The notes under the pieces: model-generated
Database searches by the model: none
What the model saw: only the letters and a program-made list of their open reading frames with translations
What the model was told of the DNA's origin: nothing
Part shown: positions 12,701 through 22,833 of the stretch, one piece after another
How the letters are laid out: every line of letters begins with the position of its first letter
Numbering within the stretch: position 1 is the first letter of the stretch
Position numbers and translations under genes: made by a program
NCBI RefSeq assembly: GCF_029227915.1
Contig: NC_079889.1
Coordinates: 2,666,001 to 2,730,000 of the forward strand
Length of the DNA stretch: 64,000 nt
Direction: 5' to 3'
Source of the DNA: Hydractinia symbiolongicarpus
Lineage: Eukaryota; Cnidaria; Hydrozoa; Anthoathecata; Hydractiniidae

Positions 12701-13831
12701 TACAGAAGTGTAGCTTTTGCAATATTTTGTTCCTTACTTTCTTAGCTGAAAGCTTGCAGAGAGATTCTGATGGGATTACGAAGACACGAATTCGCTTGGC
12801 CGTTTCTATCACCGGTAGACCTTGATAAGGTAAAATTCAGTCAAACTCATGTTTTTTTATGCAAAATATTATAGTGTTTCGACAGGATCGCAGGGAGACA
12901 GCACCTTTGCCGGTGATCGGCCAGGGTTAAATTTTTAATTGATTTAGCCATGAACAGTTGGAATCCTAGTTTTATTAATGCAAGCGTATTAAGGGTTTCT
13001 CCTTAGAGTTCTTAAGTTTTTTTAATGGTCGAGAAAATATAGGGCTTTTTGTATGCTACGGTTTATGGATTTTAAAATATCTGTTTACATTTTGTATCGC
13101 GGTCGCAGTGGATACTTTATTTCGCGAAAATTTTGCGCAAATTATTTTCATGATTTGCAAAAAAAATTGATATTATTTCGGTGAATTTGATTTTATTTTT
13201 TTGTAAAAAAAAACTCTAACAATAAAGTATTCGATGGCGTTTGAAAAGTATTTTTTACCCATAAACCAAATTTGTATGAAATGTGAACCGTTGCGATCCA
13301 TTTGATGACGCTTACTTACGACACGAAATTCAACATCTTTTCAACGTCTTTTCTCTTTTAGGCTCCTCAATATTTGGAGTTGATTAGTAAACCAATGGAT
13401 TTTACGTTGATTTTAAAGAAGCTAGACATGTTAGAGTATGAGGATGTTCTCCATTTTATTGAAGACGTGAAAACTGTTTTCGACAATTCAAAGTCCTACA
13501 ACAGTGTAAGTAGACTGTCAATTTGTCATAAAGCTGACAGACTGCCCACTTGTCGTGGAGGTGAAAGTCCACATGTTTTAAAAAGTGTTTAAAATACTAG
13601 TATTGGTCTGTCAAAAGTCTCAAATGTCAGGATCTTAGACTTCATTACAAAGAGGACAGCCTAGCATTTGTCATGTCAAAAGTTTGATGTTTAAACGAAT
13701 TTTTCTTTTATGTATAGAATTCTTCAGAAATTGGTCAAGCGGGTATTAACCTGGCCCGTGTATTCGATATGCTATTAAAGGAACACCTACCAGAAATCTA
13801 TACAACGTTTAATAAAGAAGAACAAACGTAG
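68..13831 (+). CDS. BAZ1-family (ACF1/WSTF-like) chromatin remodeller subunit, 3' part, 24 exons
   Basis: Nuclear non-catalytic subunit of ISWI-type remodellers in this family; it guides nucleosome spacing and reads histone tails. Hand splicing joins 24 exons with every phase compatible, giving 1089 residues to a TAG stop at 13829-13831; the 5' end lies outside the window, where the family's N-terminal WAC domain would be encoded. Domain order in the visible part: DDT (about residues 72-190), a charged Lys/Glu coiled-coil-like stretch (about 190-417), WHIM motifs (about 418-520), PHD1 (677-724), PHD2 (750-791), a Ser/Lys/Asn-rich linker (805-976) and a bromodomain (977-1085). Human BAZ1A and BAZ1B carry one PHD finger; two PHDs plus a bromodomain is the layout known for Drosophila ACF1. 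The bromodomain wording (WPF, PMDF, LLKEHLP) looks a little closer to BAZ1B. I cannot separate BAZ1A from BAZ1B without a tree. Confidence 0.9.
5734..5790 (+). repeat. SINE-like remnant at the head of the intron-15 minisatellite
   Basis: From the B-box-like ATCGAATCTCGC through GGCAGTATGTTAGTCATGAA, this stretch aligns with the minus strand of 39092-39158 (there ATCGAATCCCGC ... GGCAGTATGTTAGTGATGAA) across about 50 bp at roughly 80% identity by eye. It runs directly into the first minisatellite monomer. The upstream (tRNA-like or hairpin) part of the element is not visible here. Confidence 0.65.
5780..8378 (+). repeat. 29-bp minisatellite, about 89 copies, filling intron 15 of the BAZ1-like gene
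   Basis: The monomer is 29 bp with core TTCTTCTTCAATATGATTTC followed by AAAGTATAG. Variants differ at a few fixed sites (GTATAG/GTAGAG, TTCTTC/TTTTTC, TTTCAAAG/TTGAAAG), and shorter 26-bp monomers lack one TTC. Higher-order structure is visible: the rare variant GTAATAG recurs at 7141, 7513 and 7972, each time followed by the same order of variants. Both edges share ATGAACAAAGTATAGTTCTT (5778 and 8344), so the array begins and ends with the same flanking phrase. It stays intronic: the acceptor of exon 16 is 115 bp downstream. Confidence 0.95.
9304..11657 (+). other. BAZ1-like gene exons 18-20: two PHD fingers
   Basis: Exon 18 (9304-9447) encodes PHD1 with a full C4-H-C3 set: Cys 678, 681, 694, 697, His 702, Cys 705, 720, 723 of the visible protein. 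Exons 19 (10069-10244) and 20 (11596-11657) encode PHD2: Cys 750, 753, 762, 765, His 770, Cys 773, 788, 791, split across a 1.35 kb intron by a phase-2 junction. PHD2 has a short knuckle (ETDGHMILC) and is followed at once by a basic run (SRKRRRKN), a likely nuclear localisation or nucleic-acid-binding patch. Confidence 0.9.
10328..11183. mobile_element. 856-bp MITE-like element in intron 19 (Harbinger-like by TTA duplication)
   Basis: The left end reads GCCCTATTCAAGTTGGGG; the right end, reverse-complemented, reads CCCTATTCAGGTTGGGG. About 19 of 22 terminal positions match as inverted repeats. The element is flanked by TTA on both sides (10325-10327 and 11184-11186), fitting the 3-bp TWA duplication typical of PIF/Harbinger. 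No transposase reading frame is present, so it is non-autonomous. The superfamily call rests only on the duplication length. Confidence 0.6.
11780..13831 (+). other. BAZ1-like gene exons 21-24: disordered linker and bromodomain
   Basis: Exon 21 (11780-12297, 518 nt) encodes a low-complexity Ser/Lys/Asn/Glu linker with several basic clusters (KRKFKKK, SKRKGR). Exons 22 (12746-12829), 23 (13362-13505) and 24 (13718-13831) encode the bromodomain: the WPF shelf in exon 22, PMDF in the ZA loop, and the conserved Tyr-Asn acetyl-lysine pocket (SYNS) at the end of exon 23. The protein ends about 10 residues after the last helix. Confidence 0.9.
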
Positions 13832-14255
13832 CAAACGCAAATGCGTCGTAGCAAAGACGAATATTCAGCGTAGAAAAGTCGTACCTTCATCATAGTAAGA
13901 ACGGACAGATTTCTAAACAAAGACGGTGATATATGCCTTTGCAAAGACGGCTAAACTTCGTGGTACATACGAAAAACGTCGTAGCAAAGACGGCTAAACT
14001 TCGTGGTGCATACGAATGACGTCGTAGCAAAGACGGCTAAATTTCCTGGTACATACGAATAACGTCGTAGCAAAGACGGCTAAACTTCGTGGTGCATACG
14101 AATAACGTCGTAGCAAAGAAGGATAATTTTCGTAGTACGAATAACGTCGTAGCAAAGTCGGATAATCTGCGTAGTAAAAATAACGTAGCAAAAACGGATA
14201 ATCTTCGTAGTATGTACAACTTCGTAGTGAAGGCCGATAAATGTCGTAGTTTTTT
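13826..14255 (+). repeat. 43-bp CGTAG minisatellite starting at the BAZ1-like stop codon
   Basis: About nine degenerate copies of a 43-bp unit with core CGTCGTAGCAAAGACGG followed by CTAAACTTCGTGGTGCATACG. The first copy overlaps the last sense codon and the stop (ACG TAG CAA ACG), so the TAG stop is itself part of the repeated phrase. It would lie in the 3' UTR. Later copies shorten and drift. The small reading frames across this stretch on both strands are by-products of the repeat. Confidence 0.85.
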
Positions 14256-14653
14256 TAATTACAAAGGATGTAAATATTTTATCGAGTTTTTTACTATTTA
14301 ACTTATCCTTCTTTCTGTTGTTTTGTCACTTTCTTTTTTGGCTCATAGTTTTGTTAGATAGATGGTGTGGCAAAACTAAACCACTGTACTGATGAAATCA
14401 CATTGGCTTTCAACAAATCCTTGCAAAATCTTTGACGATATATTTCAACTCATCGATGAGTCGACATCGAGTTAACATAGTTCATTATGATTGTAACATT
14501 TTTAGTTTTGGCTTGAGTTGATGATCATGATGAATAACTCTAATATATCCACACACAATTTTTTAACTTGTTGTTCATGGCTTCATCTGAAACAGTTAAA
14601 AGTTATTGCTTGAGAGAAATAATAAGAAGTATTGATAAATTACTGTAAACTAG
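14256..14653. other. Short downstream spacer, nothing recognised
   Basis: AT-rich sequence between the CGTAG minisatellite and the hairpin-unit array. No canonical AATAAA is seen; no reading frame, tRNA or repeat was recognised. Confidence 0.5.
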
Positions 14654-15321
14654 TAGTTAGCCCATGGAAAATCCACGGGAGCGCCCGTCCTTTTTATACC
14701 GCATTGCGTGCTTCTCGCTATTGCGCAGCTAAGCTACCATTTTGCGTGAGAGACAGACAGACGTATACGGGTATTATAATATAGACTAGTCGTTAACCCG
14801 TGGAGAAATCCACGGGGTCGCCCCCGTCGCGTTCGCTCGTCTTTTAAATTAACCCGTTGCAACAAAGTGGACAAAAATTTATCGCATTTGATATTCGTGC
14901 GTATTTTAAAAATTTAGTGTTTCCGTTACGGGACACGGCTTTCGCGGACACACAGACAGACGGAATACGGCTATTATTAAAGAGACTAGTCGTTAGCCCG
15001 TGGAAAAATCCACGGGTTCGCCCGTCCTTTAAATTTATCTGTCGCAACAAAGTGGACAAAAATATATCGCGTTTGGTATTAGTGCGCATTATAAAAATTT
15101 CGTGATTCCGTTACGGGACGCGGCTCTCGCGGACAGACAGACAAAATACGGCTATTATTAAAGAGACTAGTCGTTAGCCCGTGGAAAATACACGGGTTCA
15201 CCCGTCCTTTATATTTACCCGTCGCAACAAAGTGGATAAAAATTCCCGTAACATGATTTTCTAACTCAGCGGGGCATCCGCGCAGAGACAGACAGACGAC
15301 GGCTATTATTATAGAGACTAG
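14654..15321 (+). repeat. Four short hairpin units (136, 200, 181, 151 bp)
   Basis: Units at 14654-14789, 14790-14989, 14990-15170 and 15171-15321. All share the starting hairpin (stem CCCGTGGA/TCCACGGG), then CGCCCGTCC, a central AT-rich part with GTCGCAACAAAGTGGA in three of them, an ACAGACAG motif and the CTAG end. They are diverged from each other, so they are not products of one recent duplication. Confidence 0.85.
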
Positions 15322-17033
15322 CCGGGAAACCCGGCGTCGAAACGCCGCGGTAAGCCACAAGTCAAGGTGTGACCCGCTATTGAACACTATGTGGAGCGCT
15401 TAATAAGAGCCGTAAACTGTACTACACGGTCGGGTGTAGCGCTTTAGTACAGGTACGCAGTATGTCGTTAATCGAGTAAAGCACACACAACACTATAGTG
15501 TTTCGGCTGTAGTGTATTTTTGAAAATATAACTCTACTGTAACTTTAGCTAAAATAAAAACACAATTTACAACCATTTGTTACCCCGTCATAGGAAAAAC
15601 AATTGGTCAATTTTATTTTATTTTGCGAAATAAGTTTCAGTAAAGGTTAACAAATTAATTGTGACACTGGACTGAGCACTTAGTACAGGTAAATCGTGCG
15701 ACACATGCGTTTAGGCTTAAGACCCTATTCAAAAAAACTATTGAAGCTTTGGTTTACACAACACAGAATACACTCTGTTGAAATGCCGGGTTAAGCCACA
15801 AGTAGCTGTGTTACCCAGCGTTAAACACCAGATTGAGTGATTAATAAGAACCGTCAACTGTGCCACACATTCAAGTAAAGCGCTTTAGTACAGCCATATA
15901 GTGTGTAGAAAATCAAGTGAAGTGCACACAACTTTATGGTGTTTCCGGTGTAATATACTATTCAAAAAATAACTTTCGACAGCTTAGGTAAAATAAAAAC
16001 CCAGATTACAATTCAATGTTACCCCATCATAGCGAAAGCAGCTGGCCAACCTTCTTTATTTTTCAGGGAATGTTCCCGGGAAAAGTTCAAAAAAATGTTA
16101 AGCTGAGCGCTTAGTATAGGTAAACAGTGTGTACTTTTTTTCTGTAAAAAACGTTATCACAACTTCGGTTAAACAGAAACACAGGAAACAGCCCCTGTTG
16201 TTACCACCGGACTAAGCGCTTAGTACATCTAGACTGTGTCGCACATGAGTATAGGCATAACACCATTTTTAAAAAAACTTTATCACGACTTCAGTTTAAA
16301 AAAAATCAGGAAACCGCCTGTCGTTATCAAGTTCAGTTAAAAAAATATATACTCAGCAATTTTATTTTTCAGCATAAGCTTTCATAGCAGTAATAAAATT
16401 GGTAGCTGCCTATAACTGCATTTAGCTACTTTCACTTCTTAGCCAGAGGTAGAGCTAAAAGGAGCTAGATAGGTAGACCCAACTTCAACATAAAAATAAA
16501 TAATAATATACCAAACTGAATAAAAACTTTAAAAGAATAGGAATAAATAAAGCTAGCTAGCTATAGCTAGCTGCCTCAAAATGTACATTTTGTAGCTAGC
16601 CAAAAACTTAAAATTGGTTTGTTTAAGAGATATACGTAGCTAGAAAACGGGATGAAATATTCACCTTAACATGTGAAAACAAACTAAATAATCCTATAGG
16701 ATAAAAAGTACTCAGAAGATATAAGGAGGATTGAAAGGAAACCTACAAACTTCACACCATCACTTCCAAACCAAAATGGCCTTCGTAGGGGTAGCATGTT
16801 TCCTCCCGTCGGCATGTTGAGGCCGCGAAGCATTTGGATTGTTCATTAGTTAAAATGGGGCCTCGTGATTGGTTTATTACATTGAGCGGCAAAGCAAGGC
16901 CGGTAAAAAAACGGGGTCTGCCGGGGATTCGAAATAAAGCTGCAGGGCCGCGGGGATTTTCGGCGGGTCTCGCTACTTGAGGTGCCATCTTGCGCAGAGA
17001 CAGACAAAATACGGCTATTATTAAAGAGACTAG
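15322..17033 (+). repeat. Long array unit 1 (1712 bp) with nested internal repeats
   Basis: Starts with two adjacent hairpins. Inside, a phrase GTTAAGCCACAAGT / GGTAAGCCACAAGT recurs about 447 bp apart (15350 and 15797), showing two diverged monomers within the unit. The motif AGCGCTTAGTAC and near variants recurs at about 15395, 15439, 15674, 15835, 15880, 16107 and 16215. The last 300 bp are GC-rich compared with the rest and carry the ACAGACA/CTAG end. Confidence 0.85.
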
Positions 17034-18742
17034 CCGGGAAACCCGGCGTCGAAACGCCGGGGTAAGCCACAAGTCAAGGTGTGACCCGCCATTGAACATT
17101 ATGTGGAGCGCTTAATAAGAGCCGTAAACTGTACTACACGGTCAGGTGGAGCGCTTTAGTACAGGTACGCAGTATGTCGTTAACCGAGTAAAGCGCACAC
17201 AACACTATAGTGTTTCGGCTGTAGTGTATTTTTGAAAATATAACTCTACTGTAACTTTAGCCAAAATAAAAACACAATTTACAACCATTTGTTACCCCGT
17301 CATAGGAAAAACAATTGGTCAATTTTATTTTATTTTGCGAAATAAGTTTCAGTAAAGGTTAACAAAATAATTGTGACACTGGACTGAGCACTTAGTACAG
17401 GTAAATCGTGCGACACATGCGTTTAGGCTTAAGACCCTATTCAAAAAAACTATTGAAGCTTTGGTTTACAAAACACAGAATACACTCTGTTGAAACGCCG
17501 GGTTAAGCCACAAGTAGCTGTGTTACCCAGCATTAAACACCAGATTGAGTGATTAATAAGAACCGTCAACTGTGCCACACATTCAGGTAAAGCGCTTTAG
17601 TACAGCCATATATTGTGTAGAAAATCAAGTGAAGTGCACACAACTTTATGGTGTTTCCGGTGTAATATACTATTCAAAAAATAACTTTCGACAACTTAGG
17701 TAAAATAAAAACCCAGATTACATTTCAATGTTACCCCGTCATAGCGAAAGCAGCTGGCCAACCTTCTTTATTTTTCAGGGAATGTTCCCGGGAAAAGTTC
17801 AGAAAAATGTTAAGCTGAGCGCTTAGTATAGGTAAACAGTGTGTACTTTTTTTCTGTAAAAAACGTTATCACAACTTCGGTTAAACAGAAACACAGGAAA
17901 CAGCCCGTTGTTACCACCGGACTAAGCGCTTAGTACAGCTAGACTGTGTCGCACATGAGTATAGGCATAACACCATTTTTAAAAAAACTTTATCGCGACT
18001 TCGGTTTAAAAAAAATCAGGAAACCGCCTGTCGTTATCAAGTTCAGTTAAAAAAATATATACTCAGCAATTTTATTTTTCAGCATAAGCTTTCATAGCAG
18101 TAATAAAATTGGTAGCTGCCTATAACTGCATTTAGCTACTTTCAATTTTTAGCCAGAGGTAGAGCTAAAAGGAGCTAGATAGGTAGACCCAACTTCAACA
18201 TAAAAATAAAGAACAATATACCAAACTGAATAAAAACTTTAAAGGAATAGGAATAAATAAAGATAGCTATAGCTAGCTGCCTCAAAATGTACGTTTTGTA
18301 AGCTAGCCAAAAACTTAAAATTGGTTCGTTTAAGATTTATACGTAGCTAGAAAACGTGATGAAAAATTCACCTTAACATGTGAAAACAAACTAAATAATC
18401 CTATAGGATAAAAAGTACTCAGAAGAAATAAGGAGGATTGAAAGGAAACCTACAAACTTCACACCATCACTTCCAAACCAAAATGGCCTTCGTAGGGGTA
18501 GCATGTTTCCTCCCGTCGGCATGTTGAGGCCGCGAAGCACTTGGATTGGTCATTAGTGAAAATGGAGCCTCGTGATTGGTTTATTACAATGAGCGGCAAA
18601 GCAAGGCCGGTAAAAAAACGGAGTCTGCCGGGGATTCGAAATAAAGCTGCAGGGCCGCGGGGATTTTCCGTGTGTCTCCCGCTACTTGCTCCGCCATGTT
18701 GCGCAGAGACAGACAAAATACGGCTATTATTAAAGAGACTAG
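17034..18742 (+). repeat. Long array unit 2 (1709 bp), near-identical to unit 4
   Basis: Same architecture as unit 1. It aligns to 21011-22719 at a constant offset of 3977 bp from end to end with no net insertion or deletion; by eye I found only isolated substitutions (for example near 18326 versus 22303). Confidence 0.88.
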
Positions 18743-21010
18743 CCGGGAGACCCGGCGTTTGAAACGCCGGGTTAAGCCACAAGTAACTGTTGTTGAACGC
18801 CTTGAGGAGCGCTTAATAAGAACCGCAAACTGTGCGACCCGGTGAGGTGGAGCGCTTTAGTACGGGTATGCAGTATGTCGTAAATCAAGTGGAGGGCACA
18901 CACCATTGCAGTGTTGCGACTGTAAGATATTTAAAAAAAAATAATTTCCCGCACAAAAGCTGAATTAAAACAGTTTACAAACCGTTGTTACTCCGCCATA
19001 GCAAAAACAATCGGGCAATATTATTTTATTTTGCGGAATAAGTTTCCGTAAAAGTTCAAAACTTAATCATGACAGTGGGCCGAGAACGCATAATACCCTT
19101 TTTATAAAAAACTTTACTGCAATTTCAGTTTAACTTAAAACACAGGAAAAATCCAGTCGTTACCCCATAAAAAAACTAAAAAAACTCCATAATTGGAGTG
19201 CTCTAGTACAGGTATGCAGAATATGTCGTGAATTGAGTAAAGCTCACACAACATTATAGTGTTTCGGTTGTAATGTACTTTTTAAAATATATGTATATAT
19301 ATATAACTTTACTGCAACTTTAACCGAAATAAAAACACAGTTTACAACCTGTTGTTACCCCGTCATAAGAAAAGAAAATAGTCAATATTATTTTATTTTG
19401 CGGAGTACGTTTCAGTAAACCTTAACAAATTAATCATGACACCGGACTGAGCACTTAGTACAGGTAAATGGTGTCACACATGCGTTATAACCATAATAGC
19501 CTTTTCCCCAAAAAACTTATCACAACTTCAATTTAAATAAAAAACACACAAAACACCCTGTTGTTAACACCAGGTTGAATGTTTATTGCAGGTAAAAAAA
19601 CTTTATCACAACGGATTAAATAAAAACACGGAAAAAGCCCGTCATTAACACCAGGCTGAGCACTTAACATGTAAATTGTGTCATACATGAGTAACAGGCG
19701 TAATAAAATTTTCCAAATAAAATTTATCACAACGGTTTAAATAAAAACACAGGAAACAGCCCGTTGTTAACACCAGGCTGAGCGCTTAACAGGTGAATCG
19801 TGTCATACATGAGCATAGGGGTAATACCATTCTCCAAAAATCCTTATCGCTTCGGTTTTAAAAGAAATCAGTGAACAGCCTGGCATTAACCCGGTTCAGT
19901 TTAAAAAATTACTCAGCAATTTTATTTTGCATAATAAATTTTTAAATCAGTAATAAAAGTGGCCGCTGCCAACTGCATTTAGCATAAGAATTGTTAAGAA
20001 TTGTGGCGCCGTAGATTAGTGGTTATAGCTCTCGTACTCTGTGCGGGAGACCGGGGTTCGATTCCTCTTGACGGCGATTCAACATGGGCGAGTGAATGTT
20101 ACCATAGCCCCGGGTTAACCCAAGCCATGTGAGGGAAATTGGGAAGATGGCACACTGTGTGGGCCGTTGGATGTTGCCGGGAGTTGCCTAGTAGAGCGCG
20201 GGCCCTAATTGGGTCTGCGTCGCTCAAAATGAGCATTAAATACTCTAGGACTCTCCATCTAAGCCATGGCCCCTCCTGGAAATAATAGACAGGGTATATC
20301 CCTCAATATTTGTGAGGCTAGCCATGTAAAATATGCACATCTATCTATCTATCTGTTGCAGCCAAACTGCATTTGGCTACTTTCACTTGCAGCCAAACTG
20401 CATTTGGCTACTTTCACTTTTTAGCAGGATGTAGCTAAAAGAGGAGCTAGCTAGGTAGACCCAACTTCAACATAAAAATAAATAATAATATACCAAACTG
20501 AATAAAAACTTTAAAAGTATAGGAATAAATAAAGCTAGCTATAGCTAGCTGCCTCAAAATGTACGTTTTGTAGCTAGCCAAAAACTTAAAATTGGTTTGT
20601 TTAAGATTTATACGTAGCTAGAAAACGTGATGAAATATTCACCTTAACATGTGAAAACAAACTAAATAATCCTATAGGATAAAAAGTAATCAGAAGAAAT
20701 AAGGAGGATTGAAAGAAAACCTACAAACTTCACACCATCACTTCCAAACCAAAATGGCCTTCGTAGGGGTAGCATGTTTCCTCCCGTCGGCATGTTGAGG
20801 CCGCGAAGCACTTGGATTGGTCATTAGTGAAAATGGAGCCTCGTGATTGGTTTATTACAATGAGCGGCAAAGCAAGGCCGGTAAAAAACGGGGTCTGCCG
20901 GGGATTCGAAATAAAGCTGCAGGGCCGCAGGGATTTTCGGCGGGTCTCGCTACTTGCTCTGCCATGTTGCGCAGAGACAGACAGACGACGGCTATTATTA
21001 TAGAGACTAG
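18743..21010 (+). repeat. Long array unit 3 (2268 bp), diverged and interrupted by a SINE
   Basis: The hairpin head is kept with changed loops (CCGGG-AGA-CCCGG; CGGCGT-TTGAA-ACGCCG), but the first 1.2 kb is diverged from the other units. It contains extra copies of an approximately 130-bp sub-repeat built around AACACCAGGCTGAGCGCTTAA (19565-19790). A SINE sits at 20005-20354, followed by a directly repeated 31-bp phrase (20355-20419). The 3' third matches units 1, 2 and 4. Confidence 0.82.
20005..20354 (+). mobile_element. tRNA-derived SINE, family A, copy 1
   Basis: A tRNA-like head (20005-20076) has an A box (TAGATTAGTGGTTATAGC) and a B box (GGTTCGATTCC), with acceptor-like complementarity CGCCGT/ACGGCG. 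A body of about 250 bp follows, then an (ATCT)n tail. A second copy lies at 28425-28764 and a core fragment at 62950-63000. Transcription would be by RNA polymerase III; no coding capacity. Confidence 0.9.
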
Positions 21011-22719
21011 CCGGGAAACCCGGCGTCGAAACGCCGGGGTAAGCCACAAGTCAAGGTGTGACCCGCCATTGAACATTATGTGGAGCGCTTAATAAGAGCC
21101 GTAAACTGTACTACACGGTCAGGTGGAGCGCTTTAGTACAGGTACGCAGTATGTCGTTAACCGAGTAAAGCGCACACAACACTATAGTGTTTCGGCTGTA
21201 GTGTATTTTTGAAAATATAACTCTACTGTAACTTTAGCCAAAATAAAAACACAATTTACAACCATTTGTTACCCCGTCATAGGAAAAACAATTGGTCAAT
21301 TTTATTTTATTTTGCGAAATAAGTTTCAGTAAAGGTTAACAAAATAATTGTGACACTGGACTGAGCACTTAGTACAGGTAAATCGTGCGACACATGCGTT
21401 TAGGCTTAAGACCCTATTCAAAAAAACTATTGAAGCTTTGGTTTACAAAACACAGAATACACTCTGTTGAAACGCCGGGTTAAGCCACAAGTAGCTGTGT
21501 TACCCAGCATTAAACACCAGATTGAGTGATTAATAAGAACCGTCAACTGTGCCACACATTCAGGTAAAGCGCTTTAGTACAGCCATATATTGTGTAGAAA
21601 ATCAAGTGAAGTGCACACAACTTTATGGTGTTTCCGGTGTAATATACTATTCAAAAAATAACTTTCGACAACTTAGGTAAAATAAAAACCCAGATTACAT
21701 TTCAATGTTACCCCGTCATAGCGAAAGCAGCTGGCCAACCTTCTTTATTTTTCAGGGAATGTTCCCGGGAAAAGTTCAGAAAAATGTTAAGCTGAGCGCT
21801 TAGTATAGGTAAACAGTGTGTACTTTTTTTCTGTAAAAAACGTTATCACAACTTCGGTTAAACAGAAACACAGGAAACAGCCCGTTGTTACCACCGGACT
21901 AAGCGCTTAGTACAGCTAGACTGTGTCGCACATGAGTATAGGCATAACACCATTTTTAAAAAAACTTTATCGCGACTTCGGTTTAAAAAAAATCAGGAAA
22001 CCGCCTGTCGTTATCAAGTTCAGTTAAAAAAATATATACTCAGCAATTTTATTTTTCAGCATAAGCTTTCATAGCAGTAATAAAATTGGTAGCTGCCTAT
22101 AACTGCATTTAGCTACTTTCAATTTTTAGCCAGAGGTAGAGCTAAAAGGAGCTAGATAGGTAGACCCAACTTCAACATAAAAATAAAGAACAATATACCA
22201 AACTGAATAAAAACTTTAAAGGAATAGGAATAAATAAAGATAGCTATAGCTAGCTGCCTCAAAATGTACGTTTTGTAAGCTAGCCAAAAACTTAAAATTG
22301 GTTTGTTTAAGATTTATACGTAGCTAGAAAACGTGATGAAAAATTCACCTTAACATGTGAAAACAAACTAAATAATCCTATAGGATAAAAAGTACTCAGA
22401 AGAAATAAGGAGGATTGAAAGGAAACCTACAAACTTCACACCATCACTTCCAAACCAAAATGGCCTTCGTAGGGGTAGCATGTTTCCTCCCGTCGGCATG
22501 TTGAGGCCGCGAAGCACTTGGATTGGTCATTAGTGAAAATGGAGCCTCGTGATTGGTTTATTACAATGAGCGGCAAAGCAAGGCCGGTAAAAAAACGGAG
22601 TCTGCCGGGGATTCGAAATAAAGCTGCAGGGCCGCGGGGATTTTCCGTGTGTCTCCCGCTACTTGCTCCGCCATGTTGCGCAGAGACAGACAAAATACGG
22701 CTATTATTAAAGAGACTAG
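21011..22719 (+). repeat. Long array unit 4 (1709 bp), near-identical to unit 2
   Basis: Same length and almost the same sequence as 17034-18742, although the diverged unit 3 lies between them. Hairpin head, nested AGCGCTTAGTAC motifs, GC-rich 3' part and CTAG end are all kept. Confidence 0.88.
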
Positions 22720-22833
22720 TCGTTACCCGTGCAAGAATCCACGGGGTCGCCCGTCCTTTATATATCGCATTTCGTGTTTCCGTAACAGGACGCAGCTTTC
22801 ACGGACAGACAGACAAAACACGGCTATTACTAG
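22720..22833 (+). repeat. Terminal short unit (114 bp) of the hairpin array
   Basis: Begins TCGTTACCCGTG with a degraded hairpin (CCCGTG ... CCACGGG) and ends ACAGACAGAC, then CTATTACTAG. The array stops here; the next sequence (CCATAGTT) is unique. Confidence 0.8.

Larger units (their letters stand above)
14654..22833 (+). repeat. Head-to-tail array of nine hairpin-headed repeat units (8.2 kb)
   Basis: Successive units are 136, 200, 181, 151, 1712, 1709, 2268, 1709 and 114 bp, cut at each ACTAG. Each begins with a GC-rich hairpin: CCCGTGGAAAAATCCACGGG in the short units, CCGGG-AAA-CCCGG plus CGGCGT-CGAA-ACGCCG in the long ones. Each ends with an ACAGACAGAC stretch and then CTATTATTAAAGAGACTAG. 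Short units often start TC and end CTAG, loosely recalling Helitron/Helentron ends, which can form head-to-tail arrays; this classification is speculative. No transposase, Rep/helicase or RT frame lies inside. The many small reading frames here are repeat shadows. Confidence 0.85.

Noticed and set aside
13994-14301. Overlapping 60-70 aa frames on both strands
   Set aside because: Generated by the 43-bp minisatellite, whose unit lacks frequent stops in some frames.
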